DNA of 64,000 nt from Halodurantibacterium flavum (GCF_042681825.1 NZ_JBHUGH010000013.1:80813-144812); one strand, 5' to 3'; shown: positions 8,014-17,896, numbered from the stretch's first letter. Notes: generated by a model not told the origin, from the letters alone. Program-made: numbers and translations.

Positions 8014-8367
8014 TCAGGCACAAAGTGCGTTCGGGAGGATGTCGATATTTCCCGCGCCGTCCACCAGCGCCACGTCGAACCGCATCGGCGTATCGAGCGT
8101 GAAGCCCCGCACCCCGAGAAATTCCTGCGCGGCATTGAACAGGCGGCGGATCTGTCGCGCACCAAGGTTTTCTGCGGCACGGGCGAATGAGGTGCTTTTC
8201 TTGACCTCTACGAAGACAAGGCCTTCGGGCGAAGAGAGGATCAGGTCGATCTCGCCGCTTTTTCCGCGCCAGCGGGACGCGGCGACCTGATGCCCGCTGC
8301 GCCGATAGCTGTCCGCCACACGTTCCTCTGCCACACGTCCGGCGTGAAAGTTCCTTGAACCGTTCAT
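8014..8367 (-). CDS. yraN: YraN family (UPF0102) nuclease-fold protein
   Basis: A 117-residue protein with a restriction-endonuclease-like fold inferred from the PD-(D/E)xK style motif: E in AEERVADSY, then SGEIDLILSSPEGLVFVEVKKS, where the GEIDLI Asp and the VEVK Glu and Lys are the expected acidic and Lys positions. The biological function of the family is not settled. Its ATG overlaps the rsmI stop by 4 bp. The rsmI-yraN pair opposite an LpoA-like gene is a widely conserved arrangement. Confidence 0.9.
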   Translation of the reverse strand: MNGSRNFHAGRVAEERVADSYRRSGHQVAASRWRGKSGEIDLILSSPEGLVFVEVKKSTSFARAAENLGARQIRRLFNAAQEFLGVRGFTLDTPMRFDVALVDGAGNIDILPNALCA

Positions 8368-9257
8368 TCCCGCTCCAGTCTCAAAGCCATCTGATAGACC
8401 CGCCGGCGTGGCAGATCGAGCGATGTCGCCACTTGGGCAACAGCATCCTTCATCGTCAATTCTGCCATGGCGCTGCGCAACGCATCCTCGACCTCGCCCT
8501 CCGACACGGTCTGGCCCCGCGCCCGGTCGACGAGGACGACCACCTCCCCCTTGACCGGCTGATCGGCAAGTCGTGCGGCCAGTTCCCCCAGATTGCCCCT
8601 CAGCACCTCCTCATATCGTTTCGTAAGCTCTCGGCACACCACGGCCTCCCGCTCAGCGCCCAGTATATCCGCCAATTCGGTTAAGAATTTCCCAACGCGT
8701 TTCGGGGATTCGTAGAATATGAGCGTCGCGGGCACCGCGGCTGCCTCGGTCAGGTATTTTTTCCGTGCCCCCGCCTGGGCTGGGGGAAACCCTGCGAAAT
8801 AAAAGCGGTCCGTCGGCAGCCCCGCTACGGCAAGCGCCGCGAGCGCGGCCGAGGCGCCGGGCGCTGCAAGAACCTTGTGCCCCGCCGAGAGCGCGGCACG
8901 CGACAGTTGATAGCCCGGGTCAGCCACCAGCGGCGTACCGGCCTCGGACGCATAGGCGACGCTCTGCCCCTCTGCCAGGGCGCGCAGGATACGGGGGCGC
9001 ATCGCTTCGCCATTGTGATCGTGATAGGCAAGTATATGCCGCCCGCCCAGATCAACGCCGTGGATCTCCATGAGATGGCGGAGCGTGCGCGTATCCTCTG
9101 CGACCAGAAGATCCGCCGAGGCCAGAATATCGAGCGCGCGCAACGTGATATCTCGGGCGGCCCCGATCGGCGTTGACACAAAATAAAGACCTTTGGGCAA
9201 AGCTGCCACCTGTGCCCACCCCTTTGACCGGAGTTCCGATTTTGTCGTGCCTTCCAT
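8364..9257 (-). CDS. rsmI: 16S rRNA (cytidine(1402)-2'-O)-methyltransferase
   Basis: A 297-residue SAM-dependent methyltransferase of the tetrapyrrole-methylase fold. Motifs: GLYFVSTPIGAARDITLRAL, VAEDTRTLRHLM, ASEAGTPLVADPGY, APGASAALAALAVAGLP and YESPKRVGKFL. It methylates the 2'-hydroxyl of C1402 in the ribosomal P site, with RsmH doing the N4 methylation. I chose the ATG at 9257 because AGGGGAAGG lies about 8 bases upstream; a longer frame to 9356 would run into the divergent lpoA-like gene. An 86-bp gap separates it from that gene and must hold both promoters. Confidence 0.95.
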   Translation of the reverse strand: MEGTTKSELRSKGWAQVAALPKGLYFVSTPIGAARDITLRALDILASADLLVAEDTRTLRHLMEIHGVDLGGRHILAYHDHNGEAMRPRILRALAEGQSVAYASEAGTPLVADPGYQLSRAALSAGHKVLAAPGASAALAALAVAGLPTDRFYFAGFPPAQAGARKKYLTEAAAVPATLIFYESPKRVGKFLTELADILGAEREAVVCRELTKRYEEVLRGNLGELAARLADQPVKGEVVVLVDRARGQTVSEGEVEDALRSAMAELTMKDAVAQVATSLDLPRRRVYQMALRLERE

Positions 9258-9343
9258 GGAACCTTCCCCTGTCAAGTTTACTTCAACTTCCCGTAAGCTT
9301 AGGCTTTCGACGATGATCCGAACAGGGACAGCGAGGTATTTCC

Positions 9344-10522
9344 ATGATTTCCGCATTGAGGATGGCGCGTAGCGGCGCCGTCAAACTGGTTCTCGGTCTT
9401 TCCGCCCTCTGGCTTGCCGCTTGTGAGCCGACGACGGGGCCGCTCGCCGGTGGCGCGGGGCCGCAGGTGAGCCGTGGCGCCCCGGTCGCCGTTGCGTTGC
9501 TGGTTCCGGCCGGGTCGGGACAGGCGAACGATCAGGTCCTGGCGCGGAGCCTTGAGAACGCGGCGCGCCTCGCCATCGCCGATCTGGACGGGGTCGAGAT
9601 CGACCTGCGCGTCTACAACACCTCCGGTCAGGCGGCCACCGCGGCAAGCCTTGCAAGCCAGGCCGTCGCGGATGGTGCCCAGATCATCCTCGGCCCGGTC
9701 TTCGGCGGCGAGGCGAACGCCGTCGGAAATGCGGTCGCGGCGCAGAATGTCAGCGTCCTGAGCTTTTCCAACAATACGGACATCGCGGGCGGCAACGTCT
9801 TTGTCCTTGGCCCGACATTCCAGAACACGGCGGACCGGCTGGTGCGCTATGCGGCGCAGCAGGGGCGCGGAAACATCCTCGTGGTGCATGAACGCAATGC
9901 CTCGGGCGATGCGGGACGCCGCGCGATCGAGCAGGCCATCGCCGCAAGCCCGGCGACGCTTGCCGGGGTCGAAAGCTATGAGTTTTCGCAAAATGGCGTG
10001 ATCCAGGCGATGCCGCGCATCGCAGGGGCTGCCGGGTCCGCGGATTCGGTCTTTCTTACGGCGGATACAGCCGGGGCGCTCCCGCTTCTTACCCAGCTCA
10101 TGCCGGAAAATGGCATCAACCCTGCAGCGACCCAGTATATCGGCCTGACCCGCTGGGACGTGCCGCAGGCCACCCTGTCGCTGCCGGGCGTTCAGGGCGG
10201 CTGGTTCGCGCTGCCCGATCCGGGCCTTACCCGCCAGTTCGAGGCGCGCTACCGTGCCGCCTATGGCGAAAGCCCCCACTCCATCGCGGCGCTGGCCTAT
10301 GACGGCATCGCCGCAATCGGGGCCGCCGCCCGGACCGGCGACCCAAATGCCCTGAGCCGTGCAGGCCTGACACGCGGCTCGGGCTTTGCGGGCGTCAATG
10401 GTGTCTTCCGTCTGCGCAACGATGGCACTAATGAACGGGGACTGGCTGTGGCCCAGATCCGCAATAACGAGGTGGTCATCGTTGACCCAGCCCCAAGAAG
10501 CTTCACCGGCGCGGGACTCTGA
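9344..10522 (+). CDS. LpoA-like lipoprotein, periplasmic-binding-protein fold
   Basis: A 392-residue protein with a prolipoprotein signal ending in LWLAAC (lipobox, Cys about residue 27). The remainder is a type I periplasmic-binding fold similar to Leu/Ile/Val-binding proteins and to the C-terminal domain of LpoA: VAVALLVPAGSG, LENAARLAIADLDGVEIDLRVYNTSG, IILGPVFGGEANAV and YDGIAAIGAAAR. In gamma-proteobacteria LpoA activates penicillin-binding protein 1A. The syntenic position opposite rsmI-yraN supports the equivalent role, but the N-terminal TPR half of E. coli LpoA is absent. Its 3' end overlaps the probable glnD start. Confidence 0.8.
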   Translation: MISALRMARSGAVKLVLGLSALWLAACEPTTGPLAGGAGPQVSRGAPVAVALLVPAGSGQANDQVLARSLENAARLAIADLDGVEIDLRVYNTSGQAATAASLASQAVADGAQIILGPVFGGEANAVGNAVAAQNVSVLSFSNNTDIAGGNVFVLGPTFQNTADRLVRYAAQQGRGNILVVHERNASGDAGRRAIEQAIAASPATLAGVESYEFSQNGVIQAMPRIAGAAGSADSVFLTADTAGALPLLTQLMPENGINPAATQYIGLTRWDVPQATLSLPGVQGGWFALPDPGLTRQFEARYRAAYGESPHSIAALAYDGIAAIGAAARTGDPNALSRAGLTRGSGFAGVNGVFRLRNDGTNERGLAVAQIRNNEVVIVDPAPRSFTGAGL

Positions 10523-13286
10523 CGCCACGCCGGCTTTGCCTGCAGCGTCGGCCAAAATCCCGCCGCTGCAGGATATTCCCGTTGATGCGGCTCGCACGGC
10601 GCTCTTTGCGGCGCTGGGCGGGTTGGACGATGCCAAGGCGGCACGCGCCGCCGCGGTTGAGCATCTGGACGCGCTGCGCCGGGAACGAACGGTCGCGCTT
10701 GGGGCCAGTTTCGCCGCGGCGCCACGCGACGCGCGCGCCCTGATCCAGGCCCAGTCCCGACTGATGGATGTGATCGTCACCCTGGCGTTCGAGGTCGCCA
10801 CCCGACATATCCACCCTCTTGCCACCCCGACCGAGGCGGAACGGCTGTCCGTCATCGCCGTCGGCGGCTATGGCCGCGATGAAATGGCGCCCCATTCGGA
10901 TGTCGACCTGCTCTTCCTGACCCCCTACAAGGTGACGCCGTGGGCGGAAAGCGTGGTCGAAACCATGCTCTATATCCTGTGGGATCTGCGCCTGAAGGTC
11001 GGCCATGCGACCCGCACCGTAAAGGACTGCCTGCGCCTCGGGCGCGAGGATTACACCATCCGCACCGCCCTGCTGGAGCATCGCTTTCTGGTGGGCGACC
11101 GGGCGCTCGCGGGCGATCTGGGCGACCGGCTCTGGTCGGATCTCTTCAGCGGCACGGGCGGGGAGTTCATCGAGGCGAAACTGGCCGAACGCGCCGCACG
11201 CCACAAGAAACAGGGCGGCCAGCGCTATGTGCTGGAACCCAATGTGAAAGAAGGCAAGGGCGGGCTGCGCGACCTGCAAACGCTTTACTGGATCGCCAAA
11301 TACCTCAACCATGTCGAACGCGCGGCCGAGCTTGTCGATCTCGGCTTTTTCACGCGCGAGGAATATCTGCGCTTTCACGAGGCAGAGAATTTCCTCTGGG
11401 CGGTGCGCTGCCATCTGCATCTGATCGCGGGCCGCGCAATGGATCAGCTGAGCTTCGACCTGCAGGTCGAAGTGGCCGACCGGATGGGCTATGACGACCA
11501 TTCGGGGCGCCGGGCGGTCGAACACTTCATGCAGGACTATTTTCGCCACGCCACCCGCGTGGGTGAGCTGACGCGCATCTTCCTGACCGCGCTCGAGGCG
11601 CGGCATGTCAAGCGGGAACCGACGCTGCTGGGGTTTTTCCGGCGCAAACGCAAGGCGCGGGACGGTTATGAGATCGTTCAGAACCGGCTGTCGGTCGCCG
11701 ATGAAACCGCGTTTCTTGCGGACAAGCTGAACCTGATCCGCATCTTCGGCGAGGCGCTGCGCACGGGGCTGCAACTGCACCCGAACGCGATGCGGCTGAT
11801 CGCGGCCAATCTGGACCTGATCGACGACGACATGCGCCAGGACCGCGAGGCCGTGCAGATATTCCTCGACATGCTGCTGAAGCACGGGAACCCCGAACGC
11901 GCCCTGCGCCACATGAACGAGATCGGCGCGCTAGCGGCCTTCATTCCGGAATTCGAGCCGATCGTGGCGATGATGCAGTTCAACGTCTATCACCATTACA
12001 CGGTGGACGAACACACGATCCAGTGCATCTCGACGCTCGCGCAGATCGAACGCGGCGAACTGACCGAGGAACTGCCGATCGCCAGCAGGATCCTGGTGGA
12101 CGGCGTGAACCGCAAGGTGCTTTACGTCGCGCTGCTGCTGCATGACATCGGCAAGGGCCGCCCCGAGGATCACTCGGTTCTTGGCGCCCAGATCGCCCGG
12201 CGAGTGGCGCCGCGCCTCGGGCTCAACAGCGACGAAAGCGAGACGGTCGAGTGGCTCGTGCGGTATCACCTGCTGATGTCCGACATGGCGCAGAAACGGG
12301 ATATCGCCGATCCGCGCACCGTCCGGGATTTTGCCAAGGCGGTCAAAAGCCGGCGCAGGCTGGACCTGCTGACGGTTCTCACGGTCTGCGACATTCGCGG
12401 TGTGGGGCCGGGCACCTGGAACAACTGGAAGGCGATGCTGCTGCGCCAGCTTTACCGCGATACCGCCGAGGCGCTGGAAACGGGGCTCGAGGATCTCAAC
12501 CGCGAAAAACGCGAGGATGAGGCCAAGCGTGCGCTGCGCGAGGCGCTGGCCGACTGGGACCGCAAGGACCTGCGGGCCGAGACCGCGCGCCATTACGGCC
12601 CATACTGGCAAGGGCTGACGACCGAAGCGCAGGTGGTTTTCGCCAATATGCTGCGCGACATCACCGATGATGAAATCCGCATCGACATCCGCCCCGAGGA
12701 AGATCGCGACGCGACCCGCGCCTGTTTCGCGCTGGCCGATCATCCGGGCATCTTTTCCCGGCTTGCCGGGGCGCTGGCCCTTGTCGGCGCGAATGTGGTC
12801 GATGCACGGACCTACACGTCCAAGGACGGATATGCGACGGCGGTGTTCTGGATTCAGGATGCCGATGGCCGGCCCTATGAGACCGCCCGCCTGCCCCGCC
12901 TGCGCCAGATGATCGAAAAGACCTTCCGCGGCGAGGTCGTCGCGCGCGACGCGCTGAAGGACCGCGACAAGATCAAGAAACGCGAACGCCAGTTCCGCTT
13001 TCCCACCTCGATCGCCTTCGACAATGAAGGGTCGGAGATCTATACCATCATCGAGGTCGACACCCGCGACCGCCCCGGCCTGCTGTATGACCTGACGCGG
13101 ACGCTCGCCGCCAACCACATCTACATCGCCAGCGCGGTGATCGCGACCTACGGGGCGCAGGTGGTCGATACGTTTTACGTCAAGGACATGTTCGGCCTCA
13201 AACTCCATTCCCGCGCGCGGCAGGAGGCGCTGGAAAAGAAGCTCCGGCAGGCGATCACCGAAGGTGCCGAAAGGGCGCGTGCCTGA
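10482..13286 (+). CDS. glnD: Bifunctional uridylyltransferase/uridylyl-removing enzyme (PII regulator)
   Basis: About 934 residues, the usual GlnD length. The nucleotidyltransferase motif VGGYGRDEMAPHSDVDLLF lies near residue 127, the HD hydrolase motif LLHDIGKGRPEDHSVLGA near 553, and two C-terminal ACT domains (DHPGIFSRLAGALALVGANV; TRDRPGLLYDLTRTLAANHI) sense glutamine. GlnD uridylylates and deuridylylates PII proteins and so sets nitrogen regulation, which links it to the nitrite locus at 56-63 kb. The start is uncertain: no good ATG exists, and the TTG at 10482 preceded by GAGGTGG is my choice, overlapping the lpoA-like gene by 41 bp. Confidence 0.93.
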   Translation: MTQPQEASPARDSDATPALPAASAKIPPLQDIPVDAARTALFAALGGLDDAKAARAAAVEHLDALRRERTVALGASFAAAPRDARALIQAQSRLMDVIVTLAFEVATRHIHPLATPTEAERLSVIAVGGYGRDEMAPHSDVDLLFLTPYKVTPWAESVVETMLYILWDLRLKVGHATRTVKDCLRLGREDYTIRTALLEHRFLVGDRALAGDLGDRLWSDLFSGTGGEFIEAKLAERAARHKKQGGQRYVLEPNVKEGKGGLRDLQTLYWIAKYLNHVERAAELVDLGFFTREEYLRFHEAENFLWAVRCHLHLIAGRAMDQLSFDLQVEVADRMGYDDHSGRRAVEHFMQDYFRHATRVGELTRIFLTALEARHVKREPTLLGFFRRKRKARDGYEIVQNRLSVADETAFLADKLNLIRIFGEALRTGLQLHPNAMRLIAANLDLIDDDMRQDREAVQIFLDMLLKHGNPERALRHMNEIGALAAFIPEFEPIVAMMQFNVYHHYTVDEHTIQCISTLAQIERGELTEELPIASRILVDGVNRKVLYVALLLHDIGKGRPEDHSVLGAQIARRVAPRLGLNSDESETVEWLVRYHLLMSDMAQKRDIADPRTVRDFAKAVKSRRRLDLLTVLTVCDIRGVGPGTWNNWKAMLLRQLYRDTAEALETGLEDLNREKREDEAKRALREALADWDRKDLRAETARHYGPYWQGLTTEAQVVFANMLRDITDDEIRIDIRPEEDRDATRACFALADHPGIFSRLAGALALVGANVVDARTYTSKDGYATAVFWIQDADGRPYETARLPRLRQMIEKTFRGEVVARDALKDRDKIKKRERQFRFPTSIAFDNEGSEIYTIIEVDTRDRPGLLYDLTRTLAANHIYIASAVIATYGAQVVDTFYVKDMFGLKLHSRARQEALEKKLRQAITEGAERARA

Positions 13287-14824
13287 TGCGGCCGATCCGT
13301 CTGGTAAGCGGCTTTCTGACTGTCGGCGGCTGGACCCTGCTGAGCCGTGTCGTGGGTTTCATCCGCGACATGATGATGGCCGCCTATCTGGGCACCGGCC
13401 CGGTGGCCGAGGCGTTCTTTGTCGCCTTTTCCCTGCCGAACATGTTCCGCCGCTTTTTCGCTGAAGGGGCGTTCAACATGGCCTTCGTGCCGATGTTCGC
13501 CAAGAAATACGAAGCCGGCGAAGATGCCGAAGGGTTTGCCCGGGACGCGTATTGGGGCCTGACCTCGGCCCTCATCGTCTTCACGCTGGCGGGGATGCTG
13601 GCGATGCCGCTTCTGGTGCTTGCGATGGCGGCGGGCTTTCACGGGGATGAAAGGTTCGGACTGGCCGTGGATTTCGGCCTGATCACCTTTCCCTACATCC
13701 TCTTCATCTCGCTGACCGCGCTTTTGTCCGGGGTCCTGAACGCGACCGGGCGCTTCATGGCGACGGCGGCCGTTCCGATCCTGATGAACGCGCTTTTCAT
13801 CCTTGCGATCTGGATCGCCTTGTGGCGCGACTGGCCGATGGGCATGACGCTTGCCTGGACCGTCCCGATCACCGGGATCGCGCAGCTGGGGATGACCTGG
13901 GTGGCGGCGCGGCGGGCGGGGTTTTCCTTCCGCTTTCGCTGGCCCCGGCTGACGCCGGAACTGCGCCGTCTGGCGGTCATTGCCGCGCCCGCGGTTCTGG
14001 CGGGCGGGGTCGTGCAGGTAAACCTGATCGTGGGCCGGCAAGTCGCGTCCTTTACCGAAGGGGCGATTGCCTGGCTCAACTATGCCGACCGGCTTTATCA
14101 GCTTCCGCTGGGGGTTGTGGGGATCGCGGTGGGCGTCGTCCTGCTGCCGGAGCTATCGCGCAGGCTCCGGGCGGGCGACGTCGCCGGCGGGCGGGCGAGC
14201 TTCAACCGCGCGACGGAATTCGCGCTGGCCCTGACGCTGCCCGCCGCCGTGGCACTGATGGTGATCGCCGTGCCGCTGGTCTCGGTTCTTTTCGGCCGCG
14301 GCGCGTGGACGGCGGCGGATACGACGAACACGGCGTTGGCGCTGGCGATCTATGGCGCGGGCCTGCCCGCCTTTGTGCTGCACAAGGTGCTGCAGCCGCT
14401 TTATTACGCGCGTGAGGATACGCGCAGCCCGTTCCGCTTTGCGCTCTGGTCGATGGTGGTGAACGCGGTCCTTGCCATCGGGTTGATGCCGCTGATCGGC
14501 TTTGCCGCCGCCGCGCTTGGAACGACGCTCGCCGCTTGGGCGATGGTCTGGCAGCTCTGGTCCGGGACGCGCAGCATGGGCGAGGCCGCAGAGGTCGATG
14601 ACCGTTTGCGCAGCCGGCTTGTCCGGATCGGGGGCGCCTGCGGGATCATGGGGCTTTGCCTGCTGGCCGCCGCCGCCGCAATGGGGGACTGGCTGACGGC
14701 GCCGGGCCTGCGCTATCTGGCGCTCGGGGCGCTGGTGCTTCTGGGCATTGTGACCTATTTCGGCTCGGGCTTTGCACTGGGGGCGTTCCGGACGGCCGAC
14801 CTGCGCGGCGCGCTCCGCCGTTGA
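13286..14824 (+). CDS. murJ: Lipid II flippase MurJ
   Basis: A 512-residue polytopic membrane protein with about 14 hydrophobic segments. The N-terminal region GGWTLLSRVVGFIRDMMMAAYLGTG and AFFVAFSLPNMFRRFFAEGAFNMAFVP are the MurJ/MviN signatures, with conserved Arg residues in the central cavity (RxxGFIRD, NMFRR). It moves undecaprenyl-linked lipid II across the inner membrane for peptidoglycan synthesis. ATG and the glnD stop share one base (TGATG), so translation is probably coupled. glnD-murJ-trpS is a familiar alphaproteobacterial order. Confidence 0.95.
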   Translation: MRPIRLVSGFLTVGGWTLLSRVVGFIRDMMMAAYLGTGPVAEAFFVAFSLPNMFRRFFAEGAFNMAFVPMFAKKYEAGEDAEGFARDAYWGLTSALIVFTLAGMLAMPLLVLAMAAGFHGDERFGLAVDFGLITFPYILFISLTALLSGVLNATGRFMATAAVPILMNALFILAIWIALWRDWPMGMTLAWTVPITGIAQLGMTWVAARRAGFSFRFRWPRLTPELRRLAVIAAPAVLAGGVVQVNLIVGRQVASFTEGAIAWLNYADRLYQLPLGVVGIAVGVVLLPELSRRLRAGDVAGGRASFNRATEFALALTLPAAVALMVIAVPLVSVLFGRGAWTAADTTNTALALAIYGAGLPAFVLHKVLQPLYYAREDTRSPFRFALWSMVVNAVLAIGLMPLIGFAAAALGTTLAAWAMVWQLWSGTRSMGEAAEVDDRLRSRLVRIGGACGIMGLCLLAAAAAMGDWLTAPGLRYLALGALVLLGIVTYFGSGFALGAFRTADLRGALRR

Positions 14825-14879
14825 CGCATCCCCGGGCGGGGGATAAGCCGAAGCCCACGCTTATTCCTGATTGGAGACG

Positions 14880-15938
14880 ATGATGACGGAAGCGGTCCAA
14901 ACGCCTCTCGTCCAGGCCACGCACAAGACGCGCGTGTTTTCGGGCATCCAGCCTTCGGGCGGCCTCACGCTGGGCAACTACCTTGGCGCGCTCAAGCGCT
15001 TTGCCGTGGCCCAGGACAACGGGATCGAGACGATCTATTGCATCGTCGATCTTCATGCCATCACCGTCTGGCAGGACCCGGCGACACTGCGTCAGGCGAC
15101 GCGGGAACTTGCGGCAGGCTTCATCGCAAGCGGTGTCGATCCGGCGCGCTCGATCCTCTTCAACCAGAGCCAGGTGTCCGCCCATGCGGAACTGGCCTGG
15201 GTCTTCAACTGCGTCGCGCGGATGGGCTGGCTGAACCGGATGACCCAGTTCAAGGACAAGGCCGGCAAGAACCGCGAAAATGCGAGCGTCGGGCTGTTCG
15301 CCTACCCGAACCTCATGGCCGCCGACATCCTGACCTATCACGCCACGCATGTGCCCGTGGGGGACGATCAGAAGCAGCATCTGGAGCTTGCCCGCGACAT
15401 CGCGATCAAGTTCAACAACGACTTCGGCGTGAACTTCTTTCCCGTGGTCGAGCCGGTGATCGAGGGCGTCGCGACACGGGTCATGAGCCTGCGGGACGGC
15501 GGTAAAAAGATGTCGAAATCCGACCCTTCGGACCAAAGCCGGATCAACCTGACCGACGATGCCGACGCGATCTCGCAAAAGATCCGCAAGGCGCGAACCG
15601 ACGCCGACGCGCTGCCCGATACGCCCGAAGGGCTGGAGGGACGGGCCGAGGCGCGCAATCTCGTCAACATCTATGCGGCCCTGGCCGACAAGACGGTGGC
15701 AGAGGTTCTGGCGGAATATGGCGGGCAGGGTTTCGGTGCGTTCAAGCCCGCGCTCGCCGATCTTGCCGTGGCAAAGCTGACGCCGATCAGTTCCGAGATG
15801 ACACGGCTTTTGCAGGACGTGGCCGAGATCGACCGCATCCTGGGCGAGGGCGCCGACCGTGCCGAGGCTATCGCCCGTCCGATCCTTGAACAGACCTACG
15901 ACATCGTCGGCATGGTCCGCTCTCGTCCCGGACGTTAG
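14880..15938 (+). CDS. trpS: Tryptophanyl-tRNA synthetase
   Basis: About 352 residues, class I synthetase. The HIGH-like motif is in SGIQPSGGLTLGNYLGAL and the KMSKS motif is exact (GGKKMSKSDPSD). YCIVDLHAITVWQDP, NQSQVSAHAELAWVFNC and VPVGDDQKQHLELARDIA are typical of TrpS. Two tandem ATGs (14880 and 14883) follow GGAG at 14873; the second has the more usual spacing. The next gene starts at the base after its stop codon. Confidence 0.97.
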   Translation: MMTEAVQTPLVQATHKTRVFSGIQPSGGLTLGNYLGALKRFAVAQDNGIETIYCIVDLHAITVWQDPATLRQATRELAAGFIASGVDPARSILFNQSQVSAHAELAWVFNCVARMGWLNRMTQFKDKAGKNRENASVGLFAYPNLMAADILTYHATHVPVGDDQKQHLELARDIAIKFNNDFGVNFFPVVEPVIEGVATRVMSLRDGGKKMSKSDPSDQSRINLTDDADAISQKIRKARTDADALPDTPEGLEGRAEARNLVNIYAALADKTVAEVLAEYGGQGFGAFKPALADLAVAKLTPISSEMTRLLQDVAEIDRILGEGADRAEAIARPILEQTYDIVGMVRSRPGR

Positions 15939-17066
15939 ATGGCGCGCGCCCTCGCCCGCGCGGTTCTTTTTCTGCTGATGCTCGGGTCGCTGGCCCTGAC
16001 CGGCCTGAACCTGAACCGGCTTGCCGATACCGGGCTGGGACGAGGGATGATCGAACGCAGCACGGCCGAAATCTCGGCCGCGCTGGAACGGCAGTTGGCA
16101 CGAACCGCCACGGCAGAGGCGATTGCGGCCCGGATCGAGGCGCAGCTTGCCGATGAGCCACGGAACTGGGTGGTGATCACCGCGCTGACCGACCTGGCCG
16201 GGGAGCGCGGGATCGCCCTGCCCCCGGATTTGCAAGAGGCCGTCGCGGCGGCCGATGAGGCCGATCATGGATGGGTCAACGGGTCCCTTACCTGCGCCGC
16301 TTGCGCCTATGACGTGCGCAACTGCCCCTTGTCGCCGGTTCTTGCTTGCCAGCTGTCCGGAATGTTGACCCCTGTCGGCGATGTCGTGGCCATCGCGCGC
16401 GAGTCCGGCAATTACATCGCCGGGACTGAAGTTGACGAGCTTGACCTTGGCCTCTCGGTCGTGGGGCTGGGTTCGTATCTGCTGGCCGCGCCGAGCGGCG
16501 GGACGAGTTTCGGCATCTATATGGGCGCGCGCACGGCGAAAACCGCCCGCCGTCTGGACCTTCTGTCACCGCCCCTGCGCGCCACGCTGGTCGATGCGTT
16601 CCGCCGCGGGATCGACTGGCGCGCCATTCCCCGAAGCCGCAGCACGGACGATCTGGCGCGGGCGCTCCGGCCCGAGGTTCTGCGCCCCGTCACCCGGATG
16701 CTCGACGACACGTTCGCGCTAAGCCAGCGGGCCGGTGGGATAGAGACGCTTCACCTGATCCGCTATATCGACACGCCCGCCGATGCGCGGCGGCTGGCAG
16801 GCGCTGCCGAAGCCGTCGGGCCCCGGATGATCGCGCCCCTGGAACTGATGGGGAAATCCCGCTTTCTGCGGCTGACCATGCGCTTTGCGGATGAGCTCTG
16901 GTATGCCATCGCCGGTTTCGCGGCTTTCGTGGCGAGTCTCAGCAGCCTCGTGGTCTCTGCCGTAATCTCGGCTGCCAACCGACAGGCCCGCAGATCCCTG
17001 CGCGCCTGCCCTGCGCCCGTGCCGCCGCAACTGGCGGCACGCGGGTTCGGTGTCAGATCATCTTGA
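15939..17066 (+). CDS. Conserved hypothetical membrane-anchored protein
   Basis: 375 residues, not assigned to a named family. One N-terminal hydrophobic segment (residues 8-25, LFLLMLGSLALTGLNL), an alanine-rich helical stretch, then a Cys cluster, LTCAACAYDVRNCPLSPVLAC (residues 117-136, five Cys), suited to disulfides or a metal. A second hydrophobic segment lies near 325-345 (IAGFAAFVASLSSLVVSAVI), followed by a basic tail. This suggests a large periplasmic domain between two membrane anchors. The ATG directly abuts the trpS stop, so it is co-transcribed with murJ-trpS; the envelope neighbours hint at an envelope role, which is inference only. It converges on the L,D-transpeptidase gene and overlaps its 3' end by 14 bp. 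Confidence 0.7.
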   Translation: MARALARAVLFLLMLGSLALTGLNLNRLADTGLGRGMIERSTAEISAALERQLARTATAEAIAARIEAQLADEPRNWVVITALTDLAGERGIALPPDLQEAVAAADEADHGWVNGSLTCAACAYDVRNCPLSPVLACQLSGMLTPVGDVVAIARESGNYIAGTEVDELDLGLSVVGLGSYLLAAPSGGTSFGIYMGARTAKTARRLDLLSPPLRATLVDAFRRGIDWRAIPRSRSTDDLARALRPEVLRPVTRMLDDTFALSQRAGGIETLHLIRYIDTPADARRLAGAAEAVGPRMIAPLELMGKSRFLRLTMRFADELWYAIAGFAAFVASLSSLVVSAVISAANRQARRSLRACPAPVPPQLAARGFGVRSS

Positions 17067-17625
17067 CCTGGGTTCCCACCTCGACCAGCTCGAAAAGCTG
17101 TTCCACGTGGTGGTTGAACAGGCCGACACAGCCGTTCGAGGCCTGACGCCCGATCTTGTCCACGTTGTCGATGCCGTGGATGCGGTAATAAGTCCAGCCG
17201 AGGTTCATCGCGCGCGTCCCCATCGGATTGTCCGGTCCGGCCTCGACACGCTCGGGCAGCGTCGGATCACGTTCACGCATGTTCGGCGTCGGAATCCAGA
17301 CCGGGTCGCGCCGCTTGAGCACGACCTCGGTATATCCGCGACGGGCGAAATCGTCGCTCATGGGCACCGAGGACGGGAAAAGAAGGTAGGTCTGTTCATC
17401 CTCGGACCAGAAATGCAGCGCGCGCGATTGCAGGTCGCAGAGGATGGCACCGCGGCGCAGGTGCTGGAAATGGTCCTGCCACGCGACGGTGCGGAATGCG
17501 GCAAGATTGCGGGTCGAGTCACCCAGCGGGCGTGGGTTGGCGCGGGCGATCATCGGAACCGCAAGCATGGCGGCAAAGGCACCTGCCCCGGTCAGAAGCT
17601 GGCGACGGTCTATCCTCGTCTGCAT
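17053..17625 (-). CDS. L,D-transpeptidase (YkuD domain), probably Tat-exported
   Basis: 190 residues. The N-terminus RIDRRQLLTGAGAFAAML resembles a twin-arginine signal followed by a hydrophobic core and a cleavage region at ARA. The YkuD catalytic block is near the C-terminus: YYRIHGIDNVDKIGRQASNGCVGLFN, with His in IHG and Cys about residue 165 in SNGCVGL. Such enzymes make 3-3 crosslinks in peptidoglycan or attach lipoproteins to it. A weak GGAAA precedes the ATG. The following 271 bp up to the VOC gene hold no ORF I trust. Confidence 0.9.
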   Translation of the reverse strand: MQTRIDRRQLLTGAGAFAAMLAVPMIARANPRPLGDSTRNLAAFRTVAWQDHFQHLRRGAILCDLQSRALHFWSEDEQTYLLFPSSVPMSDDFARRGYTEVVLKRRDPVWIPTPNMRERDPTLPERVEAGPDNPMGTRAMNLGWTYYRIHGIDNVDKIGRQASNGCVGLFNHHVEQLFELVEVGTQVKMI

Positions 17626-17896
17626 GAACGTTTCCTTTCAACTTATTTTCGGGAAAATCCCTCTGGACGGGAATTCGTTCCCATGAACTGCATCGTGGGG
17701 TCCCGGGGATCAAGGTCATGGCCCGCCGGGATAACGCGCTTGTCATGGGCCGCGGGCCGTTTGCGGCCCGCCTGTTGCAGTGGGCACACATATCGCGTGG
17801 CCAAGCGGGCCAAACCGCACAGCTCATGTGCGCGCCTGTCCCTTTGCGGTGTGTCCGTCGATGCCCAGATAAATAGAAACCAGAGGGAGACCCGAA

